Positions 50,113-58,031 of a stretch of 64,000 nucleotides of DNA are shown here, piece by piece. The DNA lies in IMG/VR virus record IMGVR_UViG_3300047552_001889, positions 64,001 to 128,000 of that record. The stretch is one strand, 5' to 3'. Position 1 is the stretch's first letter; every line of letters starts with the position of its first letter. Origin of the DNA: a virus. The position numbers and the translations under genes are program-made. The notes beneath the pieces are model-generated. The model made no database searches, had not been told where the DNA came from, and worked only from the letters and a program-made list of their open reading frames with translations.

Positions 50113-50544
50113 ATGGATACATATTTAATTCAAAGAGGTAAGTTTAACGACAGAGACTTTAAGAAGGGGATTGACTCAATAGTCCAATTTGATTACATGG
50201 GAAGCACTGAATATGAATCGGATGCGCTTCCTGGCTCTCTTGATAGAATCAGAAAAGATATTTCATTCTACACATACATTGATGTTCCAATTCAAGGAAA
50301 GGTTATAACAGTATTCTGCAAGGATTCTCAGAAGACAGAGGTTAAGTTATATCTTGAGAAGATTGCCGCTGGAGAAATGCGAACTAAGGAGTGGCATGCA
50401 TTCGATGATTTCATCAAGGGTGATGAATTTTTCTCTAGTAGAGTTAATCATTGGTGGGATATTGAGAATGACCTCATGTTCTGGGAAAAGAATGTTGATT
50501 TTGAAACTAAGTTTAAGTCTATAATCGAGAAAAAGCCTGAGTAA
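50113..50544 (+). CDS. Hypothetical protein, 143 aa
   Basis: Contains DSIVQFDYMGSTEYESDALP near residues 23-42, a block I associate with a conserved phage protein family of unknown function. TAATG overlap with the next gene. Confidence 0.65.
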   Translation: MDTYLIQRGKFNDRDFKKGIDSIVQFDYMGSTEYESDALPGSLDRIRKDISFYTYIDVPIQGKVITVFCKDSQKTEVKLYLEKIAAGEMRTKEWHAFDDFIKGDEFFSSRVNHWWDIENDLMFWEKNVDFETKFKSIIEKKPE

Positions 50545-50963
50545 TGGAAGCGCAATTATGTAAAAAAGTTGCCTTTTCAGATGAGAAGCAGGCTCTATTC
50601 TATGTTGATAAGCTTAAGAAGACGAGTGACAGACCAGTTGTTCCACAGAGAGCATATCTTTGTCAAAAGTGCAATAACTGGCATTTGACCAGCAAGCAAG
50701 AGAATAAGACTTATACTGCAATACTAGCTGAGAATGAACTACTTAAGAAGCAGCTTGCCGATAAGGAAAGGATTATTAGTGAGATTAAGGGTTATAATGC
50801 TGCAAAGGGTGCCTTGGATAAGGATGCTCTAATCAAGCAAAAGAATGACAAGCTTGTTGAGCAAAACAACAAGATTAGCAAGTTGGAGTCAAAGCTAAAG
50901 AAGAAAGACAAGGCTATGAAAGCTATGGCCAAGATTATACTGGACTCAATGGATTCAAAGTAA
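50544..50963 (+). CDS. Protein with zinc pair and coiled coil, 139 aa
   Basis: YLCQKCNNWHLTS (CxxC…H) near residues 37-49 suggests a small zinc finger, followed by a long Lys-rich coiled coil. Not recognised further. TAATG overlap with the next gene. Confidence 0.6.
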   Translation: MEAQLCKKVAFSDEKQALFYVDKLKKTSDRPVVPQRAYLCQKCNNWHLTSKQENKTYTAILAENELLKKQLADKERIISEIKGYNAAKGALDKDALIKQKNDKLVEQNNKISKLESKLKKKDKAMKAMAKIILDSMDSK

Positions 50964-51322
50964 TGAAAAAATTAATTGAAATAACAGATGAAGATGCTCA
51001 GAAAGTGGTTGATACAATCCATCTTCTTACTCAAAACTCCATTATAGGACGCTTTGGAATTCATGAATTATCATTTGAAGATTCATTTAGAAAATATGGC
51101 GATGCATATATTGATTTTGAGTGCGCAAGCATTGATAATGTGAGTGATGGCTATTTTTCTACCTTTTCTAAGTTTAGAATTAGATTTCGCCATCAATCAG
51201 TTTGGTTTGAAGAAATGTCAATGAATGGCGAACCATCAACATACAACAAAAACCACTTCTTTGGATACCTTAAACTTCAAGAACTTGGATATGAATTACC
51301 AAAAAAACCTCAATGGACATGA
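50963..51322 (+). CDS. Hypothetical protein, 119 aa
   Basis: Not recognised. Mixed fold, starts with ITDEDAQKVVDTIHLL, aromatic end. ATGA overlap with the ATPase gene. Confidence 0.6.
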   Translation: MKKLIEITDEDAQKVVDTIHLLTQNSIIGRFGIHELSFEDSFRKYGDAYIDFECASIDNVSDGYFSTFSKFRIRFRHQSVWFEEMSMNGEPSTYNKNHFFGYLKLQELGYELPKKPQWT

Positions 51323-51924
51323 TATATATTGAAAAAATAAAAATACAAGATAAACAGGACTATCCTGGCTCAGAAGTCTTAAAAAAAGGATTTGAAATTG
51401 AGTGCAGCGATGTTAATTTGTTTGTCGGAAATCAGGGTTGTGGTAAAAGTACGATGTTAACTTTGCTTCAAAAAAATCATCCAGGACTTGAAATAATCAT
51501 TTCAGAATATACAAAAAAGAATGGTGTTAATTCATTCTTCTTTAACTCTGAGCTTGATAACCCAAGAGTAAAAGACCCTGAGATGTTCACTACTCCAGGT
51601 GGAGAAAGTATTGGAATTGGAATCGGTGGTGCTCTTGCTAGTAGGTTTATGTCTCATGGAGAGGTGTTGGAATCATTCGTTATTAACCCTCTGAGAGAAG
51701 CTAAGAATTGCGTAATTATTTTAGACGAGCCAGAGTCTGGCTTATCAATCACAAACCAATTCAGATTAATACAAGCCATTAAGGAGTCTGTAAAAAACGG
51801 TTGTCAAGTATTTATCGCAACACATTGCTATCCACTTATTCAGGAGTTTGATGTAATTTCTCTTGAACACTATGAGAAAATGAGTGGAGCAGAATTTATC
51901 CAAAAAACCTTTGTTCAAGATTAA
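51319..51924 (+). CDS. Stand-alone ABC-type ATPase, 201 aa
   Basis: Walker A GNQGCGKS (residues 37-44), a degenerate signature TPGGESIG (92-99), Walker B VIILDEPESG (Asp136, Glu137) and ATHC (His169). It is a soluble single-domain ABC ATPase of the kind that acts on DNA or as a defence-related factor, distinct from the one at 18150. Start ATG 51319 gives an ATGA overlap; ATG 51313 in frame is possible. Confidence 0.8.
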   Translation: MIYIEKIKIQDKQDYPGSEVLKKGFEIECSDVNLFVGNQGCGKSTMLTLLQKNHPGLEIIISEYTKKNGVNSFFFNSELDNPRVKDPEMFTTPGGESIGIGIGGALASRFMSHGEVLESFVINPLREAKNCVIILDEPESGLSITNQFRLIQAIKESVKNGCQVFIATHCYPLIQEFDVISLEHYEKMSGAEFIQKTFVQD

Positions 51925-52103
51925 TGGATTGGATTTTATTCATATTTCAAAAGGGTAATAAGCATTATCTTGTTCCAGCTGGCTCTCAAGATGAAGCTTG
52001 GAATTTACTTTCTAGGAGACAGAGTATGTCTCTTGAAAGATGCAAGAAGGAATATTCATTCGTTTGCTTTATGAATGAGAATAGTAGCATTGTAAAGTTG
52101 TAA
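51924..52103 (+). CDS. Small protein, 59 aa
   Basis: ATG 51924 overlaps the previous TAA (TAATG) and the frame runs to TAA 52103, filling the gap to the next gene. Begins MDWILFIFQKGNKHYLV, similar in pattern to the protein at 40037. Function unknown. Confidence 0.6.
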   Translation: MDWILFIFQKGNKHYLVPAGSQDEAWNLLSRRQSMSLERCKKEYSFVCFMNENSSIVKL

Positions 52104-52104
52104 C

Positions 52105-52398
52105 ATGGCGTTCATAATTTCTATTTTTTTATTGTGGTTGGTATTCAGCTTTATGGTTGATATGGAATCGGAAGAACATGTTCATTCTGGACCAACAACT
52201 TTATCGACAAATGTTTTGGTAATTCCTAGTTTAAATGGGGTCAAGTGTGAAAAATGTGGAAATGATGATATAAACCCTTATAGAGATTTAGACTCATACA
52301 CATTTGATATTATTTGTAACAGTTGCAACTCAACTATCTGGGAAAATCCTGAGAGAGAGGAGCGAATGCAGCAAATAAATGATATGCTAGATTCTTGA
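52105..52398 (+). CDS. Membrane-anchored zinc-ribbon protein, 97 aa
   Basis: Hydrophobic N-terminal helix (about residues 2-18), a linker, then CEKCGNDDIN and CNSC, a zinc ribbon. TGATG overlap with the primase-type gene. Confidence 0.6.
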   Translation: MAFIISIFLLWLVFSFMVDMESEEHVHSGPTTLSTNVLVIPSLNGVKCEKCGNDDINPYRDLDSYTFDIICNSCNSTIWENPEREERMQQINDMLDS

Positions 52399-52805
52399 TG
52401 AAACATAGATTATTTCATAAAAGGAAAAGGAAAAAGTCAAGATATATCTTCCACCAGGAGGATATAAACAAGATTGTGTTTTCTTTGCCAAAGATGTCAA
52501 TCTTAATAGGAGAATTAGTACCACTTAGAAAATCTGGAAGTGACTTCGTTGGTAGATGTCCATTCTGCAGAGAAATGACGCAAAATGATAGACACTTTAG
52601 GGTATCGGATAGAAAAGGAGTATATAAGTGCTTTGAGTGTGGAGTTGGTGGTTCTGGCTCTATTTCTTTTTTGATGCGCTGGTTCGACTCATCATTTGGA
52701 GATATTATTTTATTTGTTAACAAAAGGTTTTTGAATCTTGACGTAAAGCCTAAAGATACAAGGCGGATGAAGGGGTCTAGTATAGATGATAACTTGCCAT
52801 TCTGA
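52398..52805 (+). CDS. Stand-alone primase-type zinc-binding domain (CHC2-like), 135 aa
   Basis: VPLRKSGSDFVGRCPFC (Cys54, 57), HFRVSDRKGVYKCFECG (Cys78, 81) and GGSGSISFLM match the zinc domain that DnaG and phage primases use to read the template. The usual His is replaced by Cys (C4). Polymerase and helicase domains are missing, so it may act in trans with another primase subunit. The start is very basic (HRLFHKRKRKKSR). It is closed by a terminator. Confidence 0.75.
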   Translation: MKHRLFHKRKRKKSRYIFHQEDINKIVFSLPKMSILIGELVPLRKSGSDFVGRCPFCREMTQNDRHFRVSDRKGVYKCFECGVGGSGSISFLMRWFDSSFGDIILFVNKRFLNLDVKPKDTRRMKGSSIDDNLPF

Positions 52806-52829
52806 GGTAACGTTGGTAGTCACAAGAAA

Positions 52830-52863
52830 AAAACCAGGTGCCCTCAAAAAACCACCTGGTTTT
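52830..52863 (+). terminator. Rho-independent terminator
   Basis: AAAACCAGGTG (52830-52840) pairs perfectly with CACCTGGTTTT (52853-52863). Its last T is the first base of the next promoter. Confidence 0.85.
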
Positions 52864-52891
52864 GTAACATAAACTATTTTGTAACGTATAA
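52863..52891 (+). promoter_or_regulatory. Phage-type promoter
   Basis: TGTAAC (52863-52868), 16 bases, CGTATAA (52885-52891); 26 bases before ATG 52918. Confidence 0.8.
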
Positions 52892-52917
52892 CTATTTAAC
52901 CAATTAATTTGTTACTC

Positions 52918-53820
52918 ATGAGAGTTATAGACAAGGGATATGATAAACTTCTATGGTCGAATTTTGAACTATGTTCTTCGACCTTTCTGGAATTAAAGAC
53001 TCTTGCCAAGAGTTGGTATGGAGACCTTGACCTTAGCAAGTTTGATGACAGATACCTTTATAATGCTGAGAGAGAAAAGAATGAACTTATTACAATGAAG
53101 CAATCTGGTCTAACCAGCAACTACTTTTTCGCATACCGTGACCAAGATGGTAAATATTACCTTATGGACGGATTCAATCGCTTATTTACCGATTACGGAG
53201 ACCTTGGAGACATTGACTTTCCAGTTTACATCAAAGTAATTACTGATGAACTTGAGGACTGGAGATTAATGCACATTATGTTCCGATTGAATATGTGGAA
53301 GCTACAAGGAAGAAGTCAGAATTCATTCAAACCAGATGATTTCTTCGACAGAGGATTCAGACTTTTTATGTTCACAAAGTTTGGTGTTGATATTTGGTCA
53401 AATGCCAACGACAGACATGGTAAATTTAACTTTGAAGAGCGACCAAGAGAACAGGATGACTTCCATGCAATCCATAAGTATTTTAGAAATGAGTACGAGA
53501 GTTGTGCAGATTTCCCTTATAAACTTGGTGAAATGAGCGTTCTATTTAGCAGAGAAAAGATTGTTGATGACCTTAGACAAATCACTAAAATAAACGAATA
53601 CAAAGGGCAATTTAAAAACTTTAGATTCTTCATTGATGGATTCTATATGTTTTTGTCTGGAAGACGTGTTAGAGGTGATATGGGTGACTACAAGTTTGAT
53701 GACTTTTTGAAGATGCTTGAGGATGATGAAAAATTCTTTAAGAAGCTTCAAGGAATGTCTGGTACCGATGTGACTAGACAAAATGTATATAAGTGGTACC
53801 AATCCACTCTGCAAAAGTAA
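52918..53820 (+). CDS. ParB/DUF262-like protein, 300 aa
   Basis: GKYYLMDGFNRLF (DGFNR at 84-88) resembles the DGxxR nucleotide loop of ParB/DUF262-type folds, and is followed by a helical domain with LNMWKLQGR. The recognition is weaker than for the related gene at 54230. Such proteins bind and hydrolyse NTPs and can steer DNA cleavage. Single-gene unit: own promoter, and the next promoter starts 15 bases after its stop. ATG 52918 preferred over an in-frame TTG 52909. Confidence 0.5.
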   Translation: MRVIDKGYDKLLWSNFELCSSTFLELKTLAKSWYGDLDLSKFDDRYLYNAEREKNELITMKQSGLTSNYFFAYRDQDGKYYLMDGFNRLFTDYGDLGDIDFPVYIKVITDELEDWRLMHIMFRLNMWKLQGRSQNSFKPDDFFDRGFRLFMFTKFGVDIWSNANDRHGKFNFEERPREQDDFHAIHKYFRNEYESCADFPYKLGEMSVLFSREKIVDDLRQITKINEYKGQFKNFRFFIDGFYMFLSGRRVRGDMGDYKFDDFLKMLEDDEKFFKKLQGMSGTDVTRQNVYKWYQSTLQK

Positions 53821-53834
53821 TTTTTATGTTTATT

Positions 53835-53863
53835 TGTAACATTTTTATATAGTTTACGTATAA
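53835..53863 (+). promoter_or_regulatory. Phage-type promoter for ncRNA 2
   Basis: TGTAAC (53835-53840), 16 bases, CGTATAA (53857-53863). Followed by a non-coding RNA, not a gene. Confidence 0.8.
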
Positions 53864-53869
53864 CAAAGC

Positions 53870-53993
53870 TCAAGCAGGTGTTAAGGCGCTCCAGGTGTGT
53901 CAAGACTGCATCCCGAAAGGGTATACAAACCTTGGTCCGATGCTGGAATTATACGTGGCAAGGTGAGAGCAATCCTCATGCTTGCCTTTTTTT
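53870..53993 (+). ncRNA. Structured small RNA with intrinsic terminator (unknown family)
   Basis: About 124 bases without an ORF between a phage-type promoter and a T-run. The 3' end is a terminator: GGCAAG-GTGAG (53957-53967) with CTCAT-g-CTTGCC (53975-53986), then seven Ts. Inside, GCATC (53908-53912) pairs with GATGC (53939-53943), extended by CCA/TGG, and encloses CCC-GAAA-GGG, a GNRA tetraloop hairpin (53912-53921). CAAGCA at the 5' end (53871-53876) is complementary to TGCTTG inside the terminator (53979-53984), so two exclusive folds are possible. GC content is above the local average, typical of structured RNA. It is not a tRNA: no TΨC arm or acceptor stem fits. Confidence 0.7.
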
Positions 53994-54023
53994 ATTGAGA
54001 ACAAACAACAATCAACAATAGAG

Positions 54024-54197
54024 ATGATAACAGTTTTTTACGCAGCAGCATGTATATTCTTTTCTTATGTACTCGTGAAGTCTTCTGTAGAGCTATGGAG
54101 AGTTGAGGGCAACTTGCTTGATAAATTATATCTAGTGATTTCTTCTGGTACAGCTCTTGCATTTTCATTCTTTGCACTATTTGAAACATTGTTTTAG
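54024..54197 (+). CDS. Small two-helix membrane protein, 57 aa
   Basis: Two hydrophobic segments (about residues 2-18 and 33-56). Start ATG 54024 lies after the ncRNA terminator; the longer frame from 53982 begins inside that terminator. Its stop lies within the next promoter. Expression would need read-through of the terminator or an unseen promoter. Confidence 0.55.
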   Translation: MITVFYAAACIFFSYVLVKSSVELWRVEGNLLDKLYLVISSGTALAFSFFALFETLF

Positions 54198-54210
54198 AAT
54201 TTTCGTATAA
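54182..54210 (+). promoter_or_regulatory. Phage-type promoter
   Basis: TGAAAC (54182-54187), 16 bases, CGTATAA (54204-54210); 19 bases before ATG 54230. Confidence 0.8.
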
Positions 54211-54229
54211 GATATTATAAACCATCATT

Positions 54230-55066
54230 ATGAATAAGAAGGAAAAAATGATTGAGGAGTTTCTTGCTGAGCCAATTAAGGCTGGGGATGTCGTTACTGT
54301 AAGAGGTCTTGGCACTCAAGATAAGAAAGCATTTGCAAATTCTACCAAAGTTATTGAAGTTCATGATGATGAGTCAATTACCATCAACGAGTATCACTAT
54401 CCATCTCCTAAAAGAATTCAAAAAGGAGACTATAGAAAAAATACAGACAGAATTGGGGCAGACCCATTCCCAGAAAAGTCATGGTATGCTAGTCTTAGAA
54501 TGATTATGTTTGACCTATACTCAATAACCCATGCTTGTGGAATGCAAAAGCTAGATAAGGAGTATGACTTTGGAACGAAGAACACCTACATAGTCAATGA
54601 ACTGAACTGGAATCCATTCTTCATTGACAAGGATGGAAATGAAATTGTATATCAGAGAGAATTATGTTGGACCACAAAGCAGAAGCAGCTTCTTATCGAG
54701 TCCATCTATAACGACATTGAAATAGGTAAGATTGTCATAAGAAGACGCTCATATGACTGGGTTAAGAATAGATGCTTAAGTGGTAAGGAGGCATTCTTTA
54801 AGGACATCGTTGACGGAAAGCAAAGACTTAACGCAATCTTGGGATTCATCAACGGAGAGTTCAAGGACCTTCATGGAAACAAGTGGAATGACCTATCTGA
54901 CCATGCTCAGCATAAGTTCTTCAAATTTTCATCTGTTGGATATGGTGAGATTGGTGAGAATGCAACTGATGAAGATGTTAAGTCAGTATTTCTTAACATT
55001 AACTTTGCTGGAGTTAAAATGTCTAAGGAACACATAGACTTCGTAAAGTCAATTCAAATCAAGTAA
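54230..55066 (+). CDS. DUF262 (GmrS N-terminal-like) protein, 278 aa
   Basis: NPFFIDKDGNEIVYQRELCW (YQRELCW 141-147), QLLIESIYNDIEIGKIVIRR and VDGKQRLNAILGFINGEF (VDGKQR 194-199), plus FLNINFAGVKMSKEHID, are the DUF262 motif set. In GmrSD-type restriction systems this domain uses NTP hydrolysis and is joined to an HNH nuclease; here no nuclease domain follows. The first 100 residues are an added domain. It might interfere with, or borrow from, host DUF262 defence (inference). Confidence 0.75.
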   Translation: MNKKEKMIEEFLAEPIKAGDVVTVRGLGTQDKKAFANSTKVIEVHDDESITINEYHYPSPKRIQKGDYRKNTDRIGADPFPEKSWYASLRMIMFDLYSITHACGMQKLDKEYDFGTKNTYIVNELNWNPFFIDKDGNEIVYQRELCWTTKQKQLLIESIYNDIEIGKIVIRRRSYDWVKNRCLSGKEAFFKDIVDGKQRLNAILGFINGEFKDLHGNKWNDLSDHAQHKFFKFSSVGYGEIGENATDEDVKSVFLNINFAGVKMSKEHIDFVKSIQIK

Positions 55067-55068
55067 AT

Positions 55069-55290
55069 ATGCCAGAGTTAAATAAAGATAACATTCCTTC
55101 TCCAAAAATGGATGAGTTTCTTGGAAAAGTTGACGCACTTTGTCGTGAATATGGATTCGAGTTCTACCCAACAATTGAAGGTTGGACTGGCAAAGTAGAT
55201 GAAAATGGAGAATATCCAACATTTGCTTGCATTGGAGAAAATGAAGCTGTTAAATTAATTTATATTGATGGTGATGGGCGTGGAAAATAA
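55069..55290 (+). CDS. Conserved small phage protein, 73 aa
   Basis: DALCREYGFEFYPT, GWTGKVDENGEYPTF and the end LIYIDGDGRGK are hallmarks of a small phage family of unknown function. It overlaps the next gene by 17 bases. Confidence 0.65.
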   Translation: MPELNKDNIPSPKMDEFLGKVDALCREYGFEFYPTIEGWTGKVDENGEYPTFACIGENEAVKLIYIDGDGRGK

Positions 55291-55621
55291 AACAACTAGA
55301 AAACCATTGAGCCAAGTAACGGAGGAAGATGCAAAGCAGATAATAAGAGCTGGCTATCCATCTTTCTTCGTGGTTGATAACTGGAAGTTTAAGGATGACT
55401 CAGAAACTATGAGAGAACCTTGCAAATACCTGTATTCAAAATACAAGGCATATGAATTTACCTTCTATAATGATGATATTTCTATTAGCTTAACAAGTGA
55501 TGATGCTCCAATTAGTTTTGATGATGCTAATTTCGACACAAAAATTGAATGCTTTGTTGCAGCTCATAACTTAGGCTACATTGTAACAAAGTTAGAAGGG
55601 TTAAAAGGATTGAAACACTGA
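55274..55621 (+). CDS. Hypothetical protein, 115 aa
   Basis: Not recognised. ATG 55274 used (55268 possible). Acidic alpha/beta protein. Overlaps the next ATG by one base (TGATG). Confidence 0.6.
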   Translation: MGVENKTTRKPLSQVTEEDAKQIIRAGYPSFFVVDNWKFKDDSETMREPCKYLYSKYKAYEFTFYNDDISISLTSDDAPISFDDANFDTKIECFVAAHNLGYIVTKLEGLKGLKH

Positions 55622-56028
55622 TGGCAAAAAGAAGTAAAATATTGCAAGAAATTTTGGACAGCATCACTCCAGAGGAAAAAGCTAGAATGGATGCTATGTT
55701 CGAAGCTCATAAAAAGTGGCATGAAGAGCATCCAGACCATAAAGAAAGATATGGAACAGACAGGTCATATTGGCTTGATAGCATTCGTGCAAAGGGATTC
55801 AATCCAATCGGAATCACAGTAATGACTTGTGAGGAGACAATCATTGTAGAGACGCAGGAAGAAAAGGAAGCGGCTTGGGAAGCGTTCAAGCCAGAGGGTT
55901 GGTGGTACACGGTTAATGAGTGGGAAGAAACTCGAAATTGGTACGTAAACGAGGCCTATGAGGGCGTGGAAGCTGATGCACCTAAGGTGTATTGCCTTGA
56001 TGAACGATTTAAAGACATCATAAAATAA
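55621..56028 (+). CDS. Hypothetical protein, 135 aa
   Basis: Not recognised. Charged, Trp-rich second half (WWYTVNEWEETRNWY). No motif. Confidence 0.6.
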   Translation: MAKRSKILQEILDSITPEEKARMDAMFEAHKKWHEEHPDHKERYGTDRSYWLDSIRAKGFNPIGITVMTCEETIIVETQEEKEAAWEAFKPEGWWYTVNEWEETRNWYVNEAYEGVEADAPKVYCLDERFKDIIK

Positions 56029-56032
56029 CTAT

Positions 56033-56419
56033 ATGGTAGAAAAAGTAGAAGCCTGGAGAACATCTGATGGTAAACTTTGGAGTTTAGACATGGAGGGGGT
56101 AGCGTTTATGCATGAAGAAATCTTGAATTCCAAGAAAAACGCTCAACAATTATTTGAAGAAAATAAGTCAGATATTGATGAGAGAGTTAATTCTAATATG
56201 GAATATTATCTCGGATATGTAGATGAAGATGAATTCTTTGGAGACGATGAAGACTTTGAAGACTATGATGAAGAAAAAGTTAAGTCTCAAATTTATGCTT
56301 TCGTAAATGAAGAATGGGAATGTGAAAGTGAGGAAAATAAAGTAGGCTATTGTGTGACAGTAAATGTAGACCCTGAAAGGTCTTGTATTTACTGTGGTGA
56401 GCCAGACGAAAGGAAATAA
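56033..56419 (+). CDS. Acidic protein with C-terminal zinc pair, 128 aa
   Basis: Residues 60-80 are a run of Asp/Glu; the end has CIYCGEP, a CxxC. Similar small acidic proteins occur in phages. Function unknown. Confidence 0.6.
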   Translation: MVEKVEAWRTSDGKLWSLDMEGVAFMHEEILNSKKNAQQLFEENKSDIDERVNSNMEYYLGYVDEDEFFGDDEDFEDYDEEKVKSQIYAFVNEEWECESEENKVGYCVTVNVDPERSCIYCGEPDERK

Positions 56420-56421
56420 TT

Positions 56422-56622
56422 ATGAAAGTTACTTTTAGACAATATCAAGGACTTGCAGGAGAATTAGATATTCTACTCATTTGTGAATCTGAAGAGGGTC
56501 ATAGTGAGTCAACTCTATACTTCAATACTGGCATATTTGCAAACTGGAATCTGAAGAGAGCAAGAAAAAGACTCATTAGAAGAATGGAGCTATTAACTGG
56601 TAAAGTAATTACAACATGTTAA
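56422..56622 (+). CDS. Hypothetical protein, 66 aa
   Basis: Not recognised. Basic end (RARKRLIRRMELL). Overlaps the next gene by 7 bases. Confidence 0.55.
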   Translation: MKVTFRQYQGLAGELDILLICESEEGHSESTLYFNTGIFANWNLKRARKRLIRRMELLTGKVITTC

Positions 56623-56945
56623 AAATTGAAAATACACCAACGGCAGAAGAGTTTTTTGGCCAAGATAATGGTCTCTACACAGCCTATGGTGTAAAGGATA
56701 AGGAAGGTAAGTTTCAATCAGTTTGCTCATATGAAAAAGCTATTGAGTTCGCAAAGATACACGTTGAAGCAGCTCTGAAGAAGGTATATCAAAAGAGTAG
56801 AGTTAAGATTTCCCCGCACTACTCTAGCAGGCCAGTCTACCTTGTTGAAGAACGATTGGTAAGGGAATTTGACGGTACTCAAATCTGGGTTTCAGTTAGC
56901 GAGGATTCTATAATGAACTGCTATCCACTTGATAACATTAAGTAA
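56616..56945 (+). CDS. Hypothetical protein (PTAEEF-type start), 109 aa
   Basis: ENTPTAEEFFGQ is a start shared by several small phage proteins; a charged helix AIEFAKIHVEAALKKV follows. Function unknown. Confidence 0.6.
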   Translation: MLKIENTPTAEEFFGQDNGLYTAYGVKDKEGKFQSVCSYEKAIEFAKIHVEAALKKVYQKSRVKISPHYSSRPVYLVEERLVREFDGTQIWVSVSEDSIMNCYPLDNIK

Positions 56946-56951
56946 TTTAGC

Positions 56952-57140
56952 ATGTCTAGTTTCAGAAAGATTAAGAAGAAGGTTAAGGCTACAAAGAATC
57001 AGCGATTCATCAGGTCGGTCATTGCCGACATGAAGTCTATAAAGTACTGGAAGAAGATAAATCATCTGAACTCAAAGTCCAACATGAAAGTTCTGACTAA
57101 AAACTTTTACTGGAGAGGAATGATAGTTGGCAATTTTTAA
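56952..57140 (+). CDS. Small highly basic protein, 62 aa
   Basis: About one residue in three is Lys or Arg, with little hydrophobic core. Probably nucleic-acid binding; not recognised. Confidence 0.55.
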   Translation: MSSFRKIKKKVKATKNQRFIRSVIADMKSIKYWKKINHLNSKSNMKVLTKNFYWRGMIVGNF

Positions 57141-57145
57141 ATATT

Positions 57146-57970
57146 ATGAAAGACTTAGAAGGAAATATTAAGTTAGGACATCAAGCTCCAAAGGGTTGGA
57201 GAAGAAATGAATGTCATCACATTCTCATTGAGGGTGACCTTCACTATTGTTGGTCACATAACTTCGTATACAACGAAGAAGAGGAGGAGCGAAAGCTATA
57301 CAATGGTGAGCCTTGCTTCTACACCGACAACAGATTTTACACACCATTCGGGTTCAACTTCTATAAAGATACATATCTGTACAATAGAAGGTTTACACCA
57401 ATCAGCATCAAGGCAGCCATTCGGAGAGTTCTGAGCTGTAAAGGCATTCCAGTAGGAACAATCGTTCAACTCAATAAGTCATACTACCATCCAGGCAAGA
57501 AAATTGACAATTCATATCTTTTTAAAATTAGAAAAGAGAATCCAGTTAACATCAAGTTTGAGGTTAACAAGCCTTCATATTTTGACAACTTCTCAACTTG
57601 TGAGCGCTCCAGAGCTCTTGTTGATGCCCTAAGAGCTAATGGATTCCTGGTTTCGGTTATTAAGGAAAACGAAAATGCCTTGAGTTCATTAATTTCCTCT
57701 GCAGGAAAAGCTATTGGAAAGAAAATTGAAGTGAAAAAGGAAGATGGTGAGATTGCTGTGGCATATGGTCATGGTAAGAAAATTGGATTCACATCACATG
57801 ACAATTCACTATTTGGATATTCATACGGGGTTGAGAGTATTCTTTGGGCTCACTACGGACACTTTAACAAGTGGAGCGATTGTCATGAAATTTCAAAGAC
57901 AACCCCAGTAGACGAGATTGTAAAAATCTTAATTGAGACTAAGGCTCCAATTGATGAGGACGACTTTTGA
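57146..57970 (+). CDS. Hypothetical protein, 274 aa
   Basis: Not recognised. His/Cys/Trp-rich first 60 residues, basic middle, and a C-terminal part with GKAIGKKIEV and YGHGKKIGF. No catalytic motif. Confidence 0.6.
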   Translation: MKDLEGNIKLGHQAPKGWRRNECHHILIEGDLHYCWSHNFVYNEEEEERKLYNGEPCFYTDNRFYTPFGFNFYKDTYLYNRRFTPISIKAAIRRVLSCKGIPVGTIVQLNKSYYHPGKKIDNSYLFKIRKENPVNIKFEVNKPSYFDNFSTCERSRALVDALRANGFLVSVIKENENALSSLISSAGKAIGKKIEVKKEDGEIAVAYGHGKKIGFTSHDNSLFGYSYGVESILWAHYGHFNKWSDCHEISKTTPVDEIVKILIETKAPIDEDDF

Positions 57971-57977
57971 TATATTA

Positions 57978-58009
57978 TTTGCAAGTCTTAAAAAAAATAA
58001 TTAAATTCG
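57978..58009 (+). promoter_or_regulatory. Host-type promoter (one mismatch)
   Basis: TTTG (57978-57981), 20 bases, TAAATTCG (58002-58009), 22 bases before ATG 58032. Confidence 0.55.
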
Positions 58010-58031
58010 CACAATATAAAAACAATGTTTT

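Noticed and set aside
53870-53993. tRNA or tRNA-like molecule
   Set aside because: GGTCCGATGC was examined as a TΨC arm, but the stem does not pair and no acceptor or D arm fits; the RNA is listed as an unknown ncRNA.
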